Shown here: positions 1-9,571 of the stretch, one piece after another | Numbering within the stretch: the first letter of the stretch is position 1 | Layout: each line of letters opens with the position of its first letter | DNA from: Caulobacter endophyticus | Lineage (GTDB): Bacteria; Pseudomonadota; Alphaproteobacteria; Caulobacterales; Caulobacteraceae | Length of the DNA stretch: 64,000 nucleotides | Assembly (NCBI RefSeq): GCF_003116815.1 | Contig: NZ_QDKQ01000031.1 | Span: 43,657 to 107,656 of the forward strand | Reading direction: 5' to 3' | Position numbers and translations under genes: made by a program | Notes under the pieces: model-generated | Told to the model about the DNA's origin: nothing | The model's input: only the letters and a program-made list of their open reading frames with translations | Database searches by the model: none

Positions 1-692
<692 letters not shown>

Positions 693-1571
693 CTAGCCGA
701 GCGCGGCCATGACGACTCCGACCGCCGTGACGGCGCCGGCGACCAGCTGAAACAGGCTCAGCCGCTCGGCGAAAAGGCGTCGTCCGGCCAGGGCGGCCAT
801 GGGCATCTCGACCACGCCCACCGCCCTCACCGGCCCCACTGGCGACAGCGCCATGGCCGTGAACCACAGGCCCGAGGCGGCCGCGCCGCAGAAGCCCGCG
901 CCCAGCGACTTGCGCCAGGCGGCCAGCACGGCGACCACGGCGTCGGGATTGCGCACCAGGAGGATCGAGGTCAGCACCGCCGACTGGATAGCCTGCACCA
1001 CCATCACCGTGACGAAGGCCGAATAGGCCAGGTGCGAGGGATCGAAGGTCAGGGAGGCCTGGCGGAAGCAGTTGGCGCTGAGCGCGAACATCGCGCCCGA
1101 GGCGAGGCCGGCCAGCACCGCGCCGCGCTTGAGGGTCACCGCGCCGCGCGGCCAGGAGAGCGCCGCCAGGCCGGCGGTGGCCACCAGGCCGCCGGCCCAT
1201 TGCAGGGCGGTGATCCTGTCGCCGAACAGCAGCGCGCCCCAGACCAGGGCGAACGGCAGGCCGCTCTGCTGCATGGCCGTGCCCAGAGCGAAGGACGAGC
1301 GCTGCATGGCGACCAGCAGGGCCGCCGTGGCCGCCATCTGCAGGCCCGCACCTGCGACGGCGCCCAGCCAGAAACGGGCAGTTAGGTTGGCCTGCGGGTC
1401 TTTCGTGACCAGGAAGGCGATCCCGGCGAAGACGATCGCGAACGGCAGGCCGAACAGGAACCGCACGAGGGTGGCGCCCCAAGGGCCCGCCCCGCCCATC
1501 ACCGAGCGCTGCGCCGCGTTGCGGGCGACCTGCAGGGCCGCGGCGGCGATGGTGATGGGGATCCAGATCAT
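693..1571 (-). CDS. DMT-superfamily (EamA) transporter
   Basis: 292-residue inner-membrane protein, almost entirely hydrophobic, with about ten predicted transmembrane segments and two EamA-like halves (roughly 1-140 and 145-290). This length and architecture fit drug/metabolite transporters of the EamA type, which export metabolites or amino acids; the substrate cannot be told. Its ATG overlaps the last 4 bases of the upstream O-methyltransferase gene, so the two are probably co-transcribed and translationally coupled. This may link a methylated small molecule to its export, but that is inference. Confidence 0.85.
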   Translation of the reverse strand: MIWIPITIAAAALQVARNAAQRSVMGGAGPWGATLVRFLFGLPFAIVFAGIAFLVTKDPQANLTARFWLGAVAGAGLQMAATAALLVAMQRSSFALGTAMQQSGLPFALVWGALLFGDRITALQWAGGLVATAGLAALSWPRGAVTLKRGAVLAGLASGAMFALSANCFRQASLTFDPSHLAYSAFVTVMVVQAIQSAVLTSILLVRNPDAVVAVLAAWRKSLGAGFCGAAASGLWFTAMALSPVGPVRAVGVVEMPMAALAGRRLFAERLSLFQLVAGAVTAVGVVMAALG

Positions 1572-2152
1572 GCCGCTCTTTTCGCCGCCACCAGCACGCC
1601 TGAGGCCCAGTCCATGCCCACGATCGCAAAGCGCGGATCACCCGCCAGACGCAGCACCAGGTCGTCGACCCGGGCCTGGTGGCCTTCGGGCCAGTTCGGC
1701 TGGGGCGACATGTCGTCGACCACGTAGACGCCGCCCACCTGCAACAGGCGCAGGGCGTCTTCCAGGCCCTCGTACTTGCCCGGCATGGCGTCGGCGAAGA
1801 TCAGGTCGAAGCCGCCGTCGTTCTGGCCGGCCAGATAGGCCGCGCCGTCCTCGGTGATGAAATCCACGCGCGGGTCCTCGCCCAGCACTTCGCGCGCCAC
1901 GGCCTGGACCTTGGGATCGTTGTCGACCGTGGCCAGGCGCGCGTCCTCGTCCATGCCGTCCAGCAGCCACGCGGTCGCCGAGCCGGTGCCCGTGCCCATC
2001 TCCAGCAGCGCCTTGCGGCCGACGGCGAGCGTGCGGAGCATCTCGCCGATGCGCGCTTCCGACGACATGTCGAAGCCCGCCTCGATGGTGCGCCTGGCGA
2101 TCTCGTGCCAGCGGGGCGGCGAAGCAACGCTGTTTTCCAAGGTCGAACCCAT
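1568..2152 (-). CDS. Class I SAM-dependent O-methyltransferase family protein
   Basis: 194-residue cytoplasmic protein with a Rossmann-type SAM-binding motif EMGTGTGS at residues 51-58, an acidic residue after strand 2 (TVDND) and an FADAMPG motif corresponding to the metal-binding/active-site strand 4 of the catechol/caffeoyl-CoA O-methyltransferase fold. The N-terminus also resembles predicted O-methyltransferases of about 200 residues. It is first in a two-gene unit with the DMT exporter (4-bp overlap). Substrate unknown. Confidence 0.85.
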   Translation of the reverse strand: MGSTLENSVASPPRWHEIARRTIEAGFDMSSEARIGEMLRTLAVGRKALLEMGTGTGSATAWLLDGMDEDARLATVDNDPKVQAVAREVLGEDPRVDFITEDGAAYLAGQNDGGFDLIFADAMPGKYEGLEDALRLLQVGGVYVVDDMSPQPNWPEGHQARVDDLVLRLAGDPRFAIVGMDWASGVLVAAKRAA

Positions 2153-2275
2153 CGATCGGCTCCTTATGCCGCCCTTACGCCGGCGGCGGGTTTACGAATG
2201 GCGCCCTGACGCGGGGCGGCGTCAGAACAGCGGGGTTGGCGCACATAAGCTGCGTTTCCTAACAAGGCGTTCACC

Positions 2276-2749
2276 ATGTCTCTCCATCCGCTCCGTCAAG
2301 CCGCTCAGTTTCTGCTGGGCGTCCCGACCGACGGGATCGATCCGACGCTCGACCGTATGCTGGAACTGGCCCAGGCCACGCCGCTGTGCTTCGTGGCGGT
2401 GACCGGACCGGACGCGGCCGAGGCCATGGGACAACTATGGCGGCGGGGCTACCAGCGCGTGGAAATCGCCCGCCGGGCCACCTGCGCGGCCGCCGACGAA
2501 CGCAGCGACGTGCTGCTGGTCGTAGGCTGCCCCACGGCTGACGACATGCGCGCGACCGCGGCCTCGACGCTGGGCCTGCTGCGCCCGGGCGGGGTGATGG
2601 TGATCGACGTCGGCGCCCTGGTCGACGCCGAGCAGCGCATAGCCCTGTGCGAAGGCCTCGGGCAACTCGGTCTCGACGTACAGCCGCAGGCGCACCTCGC
2701 CGCCGAAATCCTGGCGACGCGCCGATGGGGCTGGCGCAAGGCGGCCTGA
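2276..2749 (+). CDS. Conserved hypothetical, possible degenerate methyltransferase-like protein
   Basis: 157-residue soluble protein starting MSLHPLRQAAQFL. The central part (VLLVVGCPTADDMRATAAST then LLRPGGVMVIDVGAL) resembles the late strands of a SAM-methyltransferase Rossmann fold, where PGG-type turns are common, but no N-terminal glycine motif is present, so an enzyme activity cannot be assigned. It is transcribed divergently from the O-methyltransferase gene across 123 bp and convergently with leuA, with a strong hairpin between them. Coding is supported by high third-position GC and by filling the space between real genes. Confidence 0.65.
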   Translation: MSLHPLRQAAQFLLGVPTDGIDPTLDRMLELAQATPLCFVAVTGPDAAEAMGQLWRRGYQRVEIARRATCAAADERSDVLLVVGCPTADDMRATAASTLGLLRPGGVMVIDVGALVDAEQRIALCEGLGQLGLDVQPQAHLAAEILATRRWGWRKAA

Positions 2750-2776
2750 ACCGCCCCTCCCCGCATCCGTCGAACG

Positions 2777-2801
2777 CATCGCCCGGCTCGCCCGGGCGAT
2801 G
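2777..2801. terminator. Bidirectional hairpin between convergent genes
   Basis: Perfect 10-bp stem CATCGCCCGG / CCGGGCGATG with a 5-base loop between the stop codons of the hypothetical gene at 2749 and of leuA at 2818. There is no long U-tract on either side, so it may act as a weak terminator or as an mRNA 3'-end stabiliser for both. Confidence 0.6.
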
Positions 2802-2817
2802 TCGTTTCAGGATCGGA

Positions 2818-4407
2818 TCAGAAGCCGCTGGCGATAGCCGCCGGGGCGCTCTTTTCCTTGCGGGCGAAGAGGTTGTTGAGGGCGTTGACGTAGGCCTTAG
2901 CCGAAGCGGTCAGGGTGTCGGTGTCGGCGGCCGCGCCGGTGGCGATGCGGCCGTCCTCTTCCAGACGCACCGAGACCTGGGCCTGGGCGTCGGTGCCTTC
3001 GGTGACGGCATGCACCTGGAACAGGCGAAGGGCGGCGCTGTGCGGCACGATCTTGTGGATGGCGTTGAACACCGCGTCGACCGGACCATCGCCCGAGGCT
3101 TCGGCGCTCTTGGCCTGGCCGTCGACGTCCAGGGTCAGCTCGGCCGACTGGCCTTCCGTGCCGGCCACCACGCGCAGGTGCGAGACGCGGATCTTCTCCG
3201 AGCCGCGCGCCAGGGCGTCGTCGACCAGGGCGATGATGTCGTCGTCGTAGACGTGCTTCTTGCGGTCGGCCAGATCCTTGAAGCGGCCGAAGGCCTCCTT
3301 CAGGGCGTTCTGGCCCAGCTCGTAGCCCAGGTCCTTCAGCTTGGCGCGGAAGGCGTGGCTGCCCGAGTGCTTGCCCATGACCAGGCTGGACGGCGCCTGG
3401 CCGACCGATTCCGGGGTCATGATCTCGTAGGTCTCGCGGTTCTTGAGCATGCCGTCCTGGTGGATGCCGCTCTCGTGCGCGAAGGCGTTCTTGCCGACGA
3501 TGGCCTTGTTGTACTGCACCGGGAAGCCGGTGATGGCCGATACGTAGCGGCTGGCGCGAGTGATGTGGGTGGTGTCGATGCCGGTCTGGAAGGGCAGCTT
3601 GTCGCCGCGCACCTTCAGGGCCATCACCACCTCTTCCAGCGCGGCGTTGCCGGCGCGCTCGCCCAGGCCGTTGATGGCGCACTCGATCTGGCGGGCGCCG
3701 CCCTGCACGCCGGCCAGGCTGTTGGCCACGGCCAGGCCCAGGTCGTTGTGGCAGTGGGTCGAGAAGATCACCTTGTCGGCGCCCTCGACGTTGTTGACCA
3801 TCCAGTTGAACAGGTCGGCGTATTCCGACGGGTAGGTGTAGCCCACCGTGTCGGGCAGGTTGATCGTGGTGGCGCCGGCCTTGATGGCGGTTTCGATGGC
3901 GCGGCGCAGGAACTGGCGGTCGCTGCGGGTGGCGTCCTCGGCCGACCACTCGACGTCGTCGCGCAGGTTGCGGGCGTGGGTCACCGAACGGGCGATGACG
4001 TCGATGACGGCGTCCGGCTCCATCTGCAGCTTGTGCTTCATGTGCAGGTCGGAGGTGGCGATCACCACGTGGATGCGGCCGCGCTGGGTGGGCTTCAGGG
4101 CCTCGGCGCAGCGGTCGATATCCACCTGGTGGGCGCGGCACAGGCCGGCGATCGTGCTGTTCCTGACGATCTTGGCGATCTCGTTGACCGACTGGAAGTC
4201 GCCGTTCGAGGCGATCGGGAAGCCGGCCTCGATGATGTCGACCCCCATCTCCTCGAGGATCTTGGCCAGCTCCAGCTTTTCTTCCAGCGACATCGAGGCG
4301 CCGGGCGATTGCTCGCCGTCGCGCATGGTGGTGTCGAAGATGACGACGTTGTCGCGGCCCGACCCGATTTTGGAGTCAGCGGCGACGGGCGAGATGGGGG
4401 CGGTCAT
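2818..4407 (-). CDS. leuA: 2-isopropylmalate synthase
   Basis: First committed step of leucine synthesis: acetyl-CoA plus 2-oxoisovalerate to 2-isopropylmalate. The 529-residue protein has the HMGL-like TIM barrel with the N-terminal metal motif TTMRDGEQSPG, the HCHNDLG metal-binding histidines, GLGERAGN, and a C-terminal regulatory LeuA dimer domain beginning around residue 370, which normally binds leucine for feedback control. The start MTAPIS at 4405-4407 matches the usual LeuA N-terminus; the frame is open further upstream only because it crosses the leader. Expression is probably controlled by the leucine-rich leader peptide at 4487-4555. Confidence 0.97.
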   Translation of the reverse strand: MTAPISPVAADSKIGSGRDNVVIFDTTMRDGEQSPGASMSLEEKLELAKILEEMGVDIIEAGFPIASNGDFQSVNEIAKIVRNSTIAGLCRAHQVDIDRCAEALKPTQRGRIHVVIATSDLHMKHKLQMEPDAVIDVIARSVTHARNLRDDVEWSAEDATRSDRQFLRRAIETAIKAGATTINLPDTVGYTYPSEYADLFNWMVNNVEGADKVIFSTHCHNDLGLAVANSLAGVQGGARQIECAINGLGERAGNAALEEVVMALKVRGDKLPFQTGIDTTHITRASRYVSAITGFPVQYNKAIVGKNAFAHESGIHQDGMLKNRETYEIMTPESVGQAPSSLVMGKHSGSHAFRAKLKDLGYELGQNALKEAFGRFKDLADRKKHVYDDDIIALVDDALARGSEKIRVSHLRVVAGTEGQSAELTLDVDGQAKSAEASGDGPVDAVFNAIHKIVPHSAALRLFQVHAVTEGTDAQAQVSVRLEEDGRIATGAAADTDTLTASAKAYVNALNNLFARKEKSAPAAIASGF

Positions 4408-4486
4408 GGAGGTGTCTTTCGCGAGGTCCGGAGGGCTGAAGGGCGTTGTCCCCTGAGCGACCGGCCGCGACGATACGTACGCGCGG
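4408..4486 (-). promoter_or_regulatory. Probable attenuator RNA between leuL and leuA
   Basis: 79-base leader between the leucine-rich peptide and leuA. It contains a CCGCG/CGCGG hairpin just after the leader stop codon and an alternative CGCCC partner for the GGGCG at the leader's 3' end. leuA itself lacks a clear Shine-Dalgarno, so control could be transcriptional or translational; the sequence alone does not decide. Confidence 0.5.
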
Positions 4487-4555
4487 CTAGACGGACGCCC
4501 AGGGGCGGCTAAGCCCCAGCGCAAGGAGAAGAAGGTTGTCGCGTTCGCGGCACAT
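4487..4555 (-). CDS. leuL: LeuA leader peptide, leucine-codon-rich
   Basis: A 22-codon frame on the minus strand starting ATG TGC CGC and ending TAG, 79 bp before the leuA start. Residues 8-11 are four consecutive leucines (CTT CTT CTC CTT), followed by two more at 13 and 15, so 6 of 22 codons encode leucine. It is in a different reading frame from leuA. A short leader rich in the codon of the pathway end product is the hallmark of ribosome-mediated attenuation of amino-acid operons. The following RNA can form mutually exclusive pairings (for example GGGCG at 4496-4500 with CGCCC at 4441-4445, and CCGCG around 4482-4486 with CGCGG downstream), but I see no classic U-tract terminator. Confidence 0.85.
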   Translation of the reverse strand: MCRERDNLLLLALGLSRPWASV

Positions 4556-4607
4556 GCGGTTGTATTACCCAACCGCGCGAAATCCAGCAAGCCGTTTGCT
4601 CACAACG

Positions 4608-4614
4608 CGGTCAA
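4608..4614 (-). promoter_or_regulatory. Possible -35 element (TTGACCG) for leuL-leuA
   Basis: TTGACCG on the minus strand, 53 bp before the leader peptide start, resembles the Caulobacter housekeeping -35 consensus TTGACGS. No good -10 partner was recognised. Confidence 0.3.
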
Positions 4615-4651
4615 TTCGCCGCGTGAAGGGCAATAAATGCCCCGAAGCCGA

Positions 4652-5386
4652 TTATTGGTCGGCTTGTTCTTCCTTGGCCTTCAGCCAATTGCGGGCGACC
4701 CAACCCGCGCCGATCCAGATCGCGGCCGCCACGACAAGCAGGATGATGTGCTGCACGCCCCCGCCCCGCATCGCCTGCACGATGGTGTTGCCGGCAAACG
4801 CGGTCAGGGCGATCTTCGGGATGATGCCGATGGCCGTGCCGGCCACGAAGTCGCGCACCTTCATCGGCGTGACGCCAGCGGCCATGTTGACGACGATGAA
4901 CGGCGCGGACGGCACCAGGCGTACGATCAGGCTGGCCATGAAGCCGTTCTTGCCGATCAGCTTCATGAACTTGTGCACGCCGTCGCTGGGCAGGCTGGCC
5001 AGCATCCTGCCGCCGAACGCCCGGCCGACCCAGAAGCCGACCATCGACGACACCAGCGTGCCGATCCAGCTGTAGGCGAAACCGGTCCAGGGACCGAAGG
5101 CCACCACCGCCGCGGCGATCAGCACGAATTGCGGAACGCCCACGAAGGCCAGGGCCGCGAAGGCGCCGACGGCCACCGGCAGGGCCCAGGGGCCGTGCGC
5201 GGCGCTCAGCCAGTGCTCGACCGTGGTCTCGCCGTCGAGGCCCAGAAGCTGGGCGCCGAACAGAAAGACGATCCCCACCCCGCCGAACAGCACGAAGGAG
5301 ACGGCCACCGCGCGCCAGGCGCGGGCGTCCATGTTGGTGAAGAAATCGATGAGACGGCGGATGATCACGGCCCCTGCCTCGCGCAT
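4652..5386 (-). CDS. TVP38/TMEM64 (DedA-like) family membrane protein
   Basis: About 244-residue inner-membrane protein with five to six hydrophobic segments and the SNARE-associated/VTT-type core: FVGVPQFVL, then GFWVGRAFGG, the LIVRLVPSAPFIVVNMAAGV motif and GIIPKIALTAFAG, as in the YdjX/TVP38 group. These proteins are linked to lipid scrambling or membrane homeostasis; the exact role here is unknown. The start is uncertain. I give the ATG at 5384-5386; a GTG at 5366-5368 with AGGCAGGGG upstream is a good alternative, and the frame stays open to 5488. Transcribed away from the ParA-like gene. Confidence 0.85.
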   Translation of the reverse strand: MREAGAVIIRRLIDFFTNMDARAWRAVAVSFVLFGGVGIVFLFGAQLLGLDGETTVEHWLSAAHGPWALPVAVGAFAALAFVGVPQFVLIAAAVVAFGPWTGFAYSWIGTLVSSMVGFWVGRAFGGRMLASLPSDGVHKFMKLIGKNGFMASLIVRLVPSAPFIVVNMAAGVTPMKVRDFVAGTAIGIIPKIALTAFAGNTIVQAMRGGGVQHIILLVVAAAIWIGAGWVARNWLKAKEEQADQ

Positions 5387-5533
5387 GGCTATCGCGGGGT
5401 CAAGCGCCTCGATGGCGTCAAAAGCGTGACCATTGCGCATTCGCGGCGAAAGTTCGCCGTCCAGGCGGGCGCCGGCGGCCGGTTTCACCCGCCGGGTTAT
5501 TTACGTTGCGATAACGTCGTAGAGCGACGCTAC

Positions 5534-5542
5534 TTATCCACA
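5534..5542 (+). promoter_or_regulatory. Perfect DnaA box TTATCCACA
   Basis: Exact match to the consensus DnaA box TTATNCACA, 40 bp before the start of the ParA-like ATPase gene and in the 196-bp divergent intergenic region. One isolated box could be a regulatory DnaA site rather than an origin. Confidence 0.5.
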
Positions 5543-5582
5543 GGCCTGCAGGGGGACGCGGGCGCTTGGTGAGGAAACGTAC

Positions 5583-6248
5583 GTGAAGACCTTGGCCGTC
5601 ATCTCGCGCAAGGGAGGCGCGGGTAAAACGACTCTTTCCGTCAATCTGTCGATCGCCGCCCATCTGGCCGGCTGCCGCACGATCCTGGCCGACATCGATC
5701 CGCAGCGCTCGGCGTCGGACGTGCTGCGCGGCCGCGAGGCCGACGGGCCCGCCCTGCTGGAAAGCAGCGCCGGCAAGCTGTTCCAGGCCCGCTTCCACGC
5801 CGAGCACGAGCGGGTGGACCTGATGCTCATAGACACCCCGGCCTCGCCCGAGGCCGACGTCGTCACCGCCATCAACACCGCCGACCTGTGCATGCTGGTC
5901 TGCCGCCCCACCTTCCTCGACATCGCCGCCGTCGCCCGCTCGGCCGAGGCCGTACGGCGGCTGGGCAAGAACGGCCTGATCGTAATCAACCAGGCGCCGG
6001 CCAAGCGCGGCGGGCAGGAACCGGCCAGCGTGGTCAAGGCGGCCGAGGCCCTGCGGTTCTGCGGCCTGCCGCTGGCGGCCGTCGGCCTGCGTTCACGCGC
6101 GGCCTTCCAGCAGTCGATCGCCCACGGTCGCTCCGTGTTGGAATGGGAGCCCGCCGGCGCCGCCGCCCAGGAGATCGGCCGTCTGTGGGGCCAGGTCGCC
6201 GGCCAGTTGGCCCTGCCGGTCGCCGCCCCGACCGCCCGCGCCAGCTGA
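5583..6248 (+). CDS. ParA/MinD-type P-loop ATPase
   Basis: 221-residue cytoplasmic ATPase. The deviant Walker A KGGAGKTT (residues 10-17) with the signature lysine at 10, the A' motif DIDPQ (37-41) and Walker B LMLIDTPAS (81-88) place it in the ParA/MipZ/MinD superfamily of dimerising ATPases that position DNA or protein cargo. It lacks an N-terminal helix-turn-helix, so it is the short type. No ParB-like partner is adjacent, making it an orphan ParA. A perfect DnaA box lies just upstream. The following FMN reductase gene starts 62 bp downstream on the same strand. Confidence 0.9.
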   Translation: MKTLAVISRKGGAGKTTLSVNLSIAAHLAGCRTILADIDPQRSASDVLRGREADGPALLESSAGKLFQARFHAEHERVDLMLIDTPASPEADVVTAINTADLCMLVCRPTFLDIAAVARSAEAVRRLGKNGLIVINQAPAKRGGQEPASVVKAAEALRFCGLPLAAVGLRSRAAFQQSIAHGRSVLEWEPAGAAAQEIGRLWGQVAGQLALPVAAPTARAS

Positions 6249-6310
6249 ACCTTGCCCGCCTCGCCCGACGGCGGGCATGGTCGCGGCTCCTGGAGTATTC
6301 GGAGTCGCGC

Positions 6311-6844
6311 ATGAACATCCTCGCCGTCTCGGGCAGCCTGCGGGCCGGCTCTTTCAACACCGCCCTCCTCCGCGCCGCGCAGGACCTGGCGCCAGAGGGC
6401 GTGTCGATCACCCTGTTTTCGCTGCGCGACCTGCCGTTCTTCGACCAGGACGTCGAGGCCGAGGGCGACCCCGCCGCCGTCGTCGCCTGGAAAGAGGCCG
6501 TACGCGCCGCCGACGGCCTGCTGATCGCCTGCCCCGAATACAACGGCGGGATCACCGGCGTGCTGAAGAACGCGGTCGACTGGGCCTCGCGCGGCAAGCC
6601 CGCGCCGCTGGCCGGCAAGCTGTGCTGCCTGGTCGGCGCCTCGCCGGGGGTCACCGGAACCGTTCGCGCCCAGGACGCCCTGCGCCTGTCCCTGCGCCGC
6701 GCCGGCGCCCGCACCGAACCCCAGGGCGACGTGCTGGTCGGCCAGGTCCACACCAAGATCGAGGGCGGCGTCCTGACTGACGAGCGCACGATCGAGGCGC
6801 TGCGCCGACACGTGGCGGAGTTCGCGGAGATCGTGAGGGGCTGA
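6311..6844 (+). CDS. NADPH-dependent FMN reductase family protein
   Basis: 177-residue flavodoxin-like protein of the NADPH:FMN/azoreductase (SsuE/ArsH/ChrR-like) family. The FMN phosphate loop GSLRAGSFNT is at residues 8-17 and the flavin-contact motif PEYNGG at 75-80, followed by LKNAVDWAS. Such enzymes reduce quinones, chromate or FMN and protect against redox stress. The ATG at 6311 gives the canonical N-terminus (MNILAVSGS). It is 62 bp behind the ParA-like gene and followed by a paired palindromic repeat. Confidence 0.9.
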   Translation: MNILAVSGSLRAGSFNTALLRAAQDLAPEGVSITLFSLRDLPFFDQDVEAEGDPAAVVAWKEAVRAADGLLIACPEYNGGITGVLKNAVDWASRGKPAPLAGKLCCLVGASPGVTGTVRAQDALRLSLRRAGARTEPQGDVLVGQVHTKIEGGVLTDERTIEALRRHVAEFAEIVRG

Positions 6845-6890
6845 GCCAGATCCCTTCAGAGGTCCTCGTGGCATTCCTTTTCCCTAAAAT

Positions 6891-6973
6891 CCCCGCGAAA
6901 GCGGGGACCCAGGCGTTTTATCGTTGAGCGTCCCGCGTTTCAGAAAAAGCCTAGCCCCCCGCTTTCGCGGGGG
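6891..6973. repeat. REP-like palindromes in inverted pair
   Basis: Two short hairpins, CCCCGC-GAAA-GCGGGG (6891-6906) and CCCCCGC-TTTC-GCGGGGG (6956-6973). They lie in inverted orientation with matching flanks (accCAGGCGTTTT versus AAAAAGCCTAG), like a BIME built from two REP units. They sit between the FMN reductase and the convergent secreted protein gene and may end both transcripts. Confidence 0.75.
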
Positions 6974-7008
6974 TTTTACGGGTTGTTGATCGGGTTAATC
7001 CCCAGCCC

Positions 7009-7593
7009 CTACTTCACCTGCGACGGATCGTAGTTGGCCCCGAAGTCCAGCACGAACAGCGGCCCCAGCACCAAGGTCTGCCTGGCCGAGCCCAGGTGCA
7101 GCGACACCGCCGCTCCGCCCTTGTCGGCGTCCATCGTGGCGCGGCCGCTGACGGTGTAGATTTTCCACTCGGCGCTATCGACCCTGATGGCCCCGCCCTC
7201 GACGATGCCGCCCCACGGCTCTGCCGACTGCTGGACGCGGACATTGGTCACGGTGGCCGTCGGCGCGCCGCCCTCGACCGCCTCGGCCTTGGCCCAGAAA
7301 GCCACGGTGATGACGTCGCCCTTGGCGATCTTGCCGTTCACGGCCTGGCTGCCCGACACCCGCCAGGCCGCCGCCGGGTCGGGCGTGGCTACCGCCACCC
7401 GCACCCCGCCGCCGCCGACCACGGCCTTGTCCTTGACGTAGGCGTTGGTCTGGCCCGGACCGTAGACGTTCCAGGCCGTCGACGGCTTGTTGATCGCGTA
7501 CTTCATGATTCCCTCGTCGGCCGCCGTGGCGACCGGCGCGGACAGCGACAGGGCGAGCGCCGCGACGGCGGCACCGAGAATCGTCTTGCTCAT
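7009..7593 (-). CDS. Secreted protein with carbohydrate-binding-like fold
   Basis: 194-residue protein with a clear Sec signal peptide (residues 1-24, cleavage after ATA). The mature part, beta-rich with phrases such as GDVITVAFWAKAE, VRVQQSAEPWGGIVEG and WKIYTVSGRA, resembles the jelly-roll carbohydrate-binding modules found in glycoside hydrolases, but here stands alone. The ATG at 7591-7593 has GGAAGGGGGA upstream. It probably binds a polysaccharide or cell-envelope ligand; I cannot identify the ligand. It is divergent from aspartate aminotransferase. Confidence 0.7.
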   Translation of the reverse strand: MSKTILGAAVAALALSLSAPVATAADEGIMKYAINKPSTAWNVYGPGQTNAYVKDKAVVGGGGVRVAVATPDPAAAWRVSGSQAVNGKIAKGDVITVAFWAKAEAVEGGAPTATVTNVRVQQSAEPWGGIVEGGAIRVDSAEWKIYTVSGRATMDADKGGAAVSLHLGSARQTLVLGPLFVLDFGANYDPSQVK

Positions 7594-7852
7594 GATGGCT
7601 TCCCCCTTCCGAAAGGCATGATTTTCCAGTCGCCCGCCGATGCGGACGAACGGCCCTCTCCTTCCCTGGAGGATTGTCGAAAATGCTCCGACCACGTCCC
7701 CCGACGCGGGGTTCCGTTGTGCGCGCCACGGAACCTTGTTTTTCGATGTTAGCGGTAGCAAGACCGCCACAACCTTGCAAGAAGCCGCGCTTTCCCGGCG
7801 CTCTCGCGTTGCGCCGCGAGGGGGGCGGGCGTAAAGACCGCCGCAATCCTGA

Positions 7853-9085
<1,233 letters not shown>

Positions 9086-9127
9086 GCGTTGGTTAGAGCG
9101 CTAGATTGTCGCTCTAGTCCTGCGATC

Positions 9128-9159
9128 AAAGGGGATCGGCTCGCGCCGGTCCCCTTTTT
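9128..9159 (+). terminator. Rho-independent terminator after aatA
   Basis: Stem AAAGGGGATCGG / CCGGTCCCCTTT with an 8-base loop (one mismatch) followed by a T-run, 43 bp after the aminotransferase stop codon. Confidence 0.85.
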
Positions 9160-9181
9160 CGTTTGCAGGACGCAACGACCT

Positions 9182-9424
9182 TCAGTGCTTCTCGCGCCAG
9201 CGGGCCTTGGCGTCTTCCTGGGTCAGACTGAGGTGCACGATCTCCTCGTCGACATGGTCGACCCACGACAGCGGGATCAGGTGGTGCTTCAGGCCGCCGC
9301 CGAGATCGAGCTTGGCCAGTTCGATCTCCGTGCCGACCACGTGGTCGACCCGGCCGACGTGCTTGCCGTCGGAGCCCACCACTTCGAGATGCTCGCGAAT
9401 CTGAGATGCATCCATCATGGACAT
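9182..9424 (-). CDS. DUF2171 domain protein
   Basis: 80-residue soluble protein. Residues 5-70 (IREHLEVVGSDGKHVGRVDHV ... HHLIPLSWVDHVDEEIVHLS) form a PRC-barrel-like DUF2171 domain, common in alphaproteobacteria and often stress-related, with no proven function. The first ATG (9422-9424) is favoured because GGGAGAAC lies just before it; two further ATGs follow within three codons. It is read against aatA and diverges from the GST cluster. Confidence 0.85.
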   Translation of the reverse strand: MSMMDASQIREHLEVVGSDGKHVGRVDHVVGTEIELAKLDLGGGLKHHLIPLSWVDHVDEEIVHLSLTQEDAKARWREKH

Positions 9425-9571
9425 GTTCTCCCATCGGCGGCGTCCTGGCGGCGCCGCCTTGGCATGGAAACGGCCATCGGCGATCGTTGGTTTCCCGATT
9501 GCGAGCCAGGCACGTTCGCCTTACGTTCGCCGGCAGGATCGCAGGCCGAACGGTCCGCCCGGAGACGCGCC

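Noticed and set aside
4408..4590. leuA starting upstream at about 4590 in the same frame
   Set aside because: The extension (MLDFARLGN...) has no LeuA homology and would overlap the leucine-rich leader peptide; the MTAPIS start fits the family.
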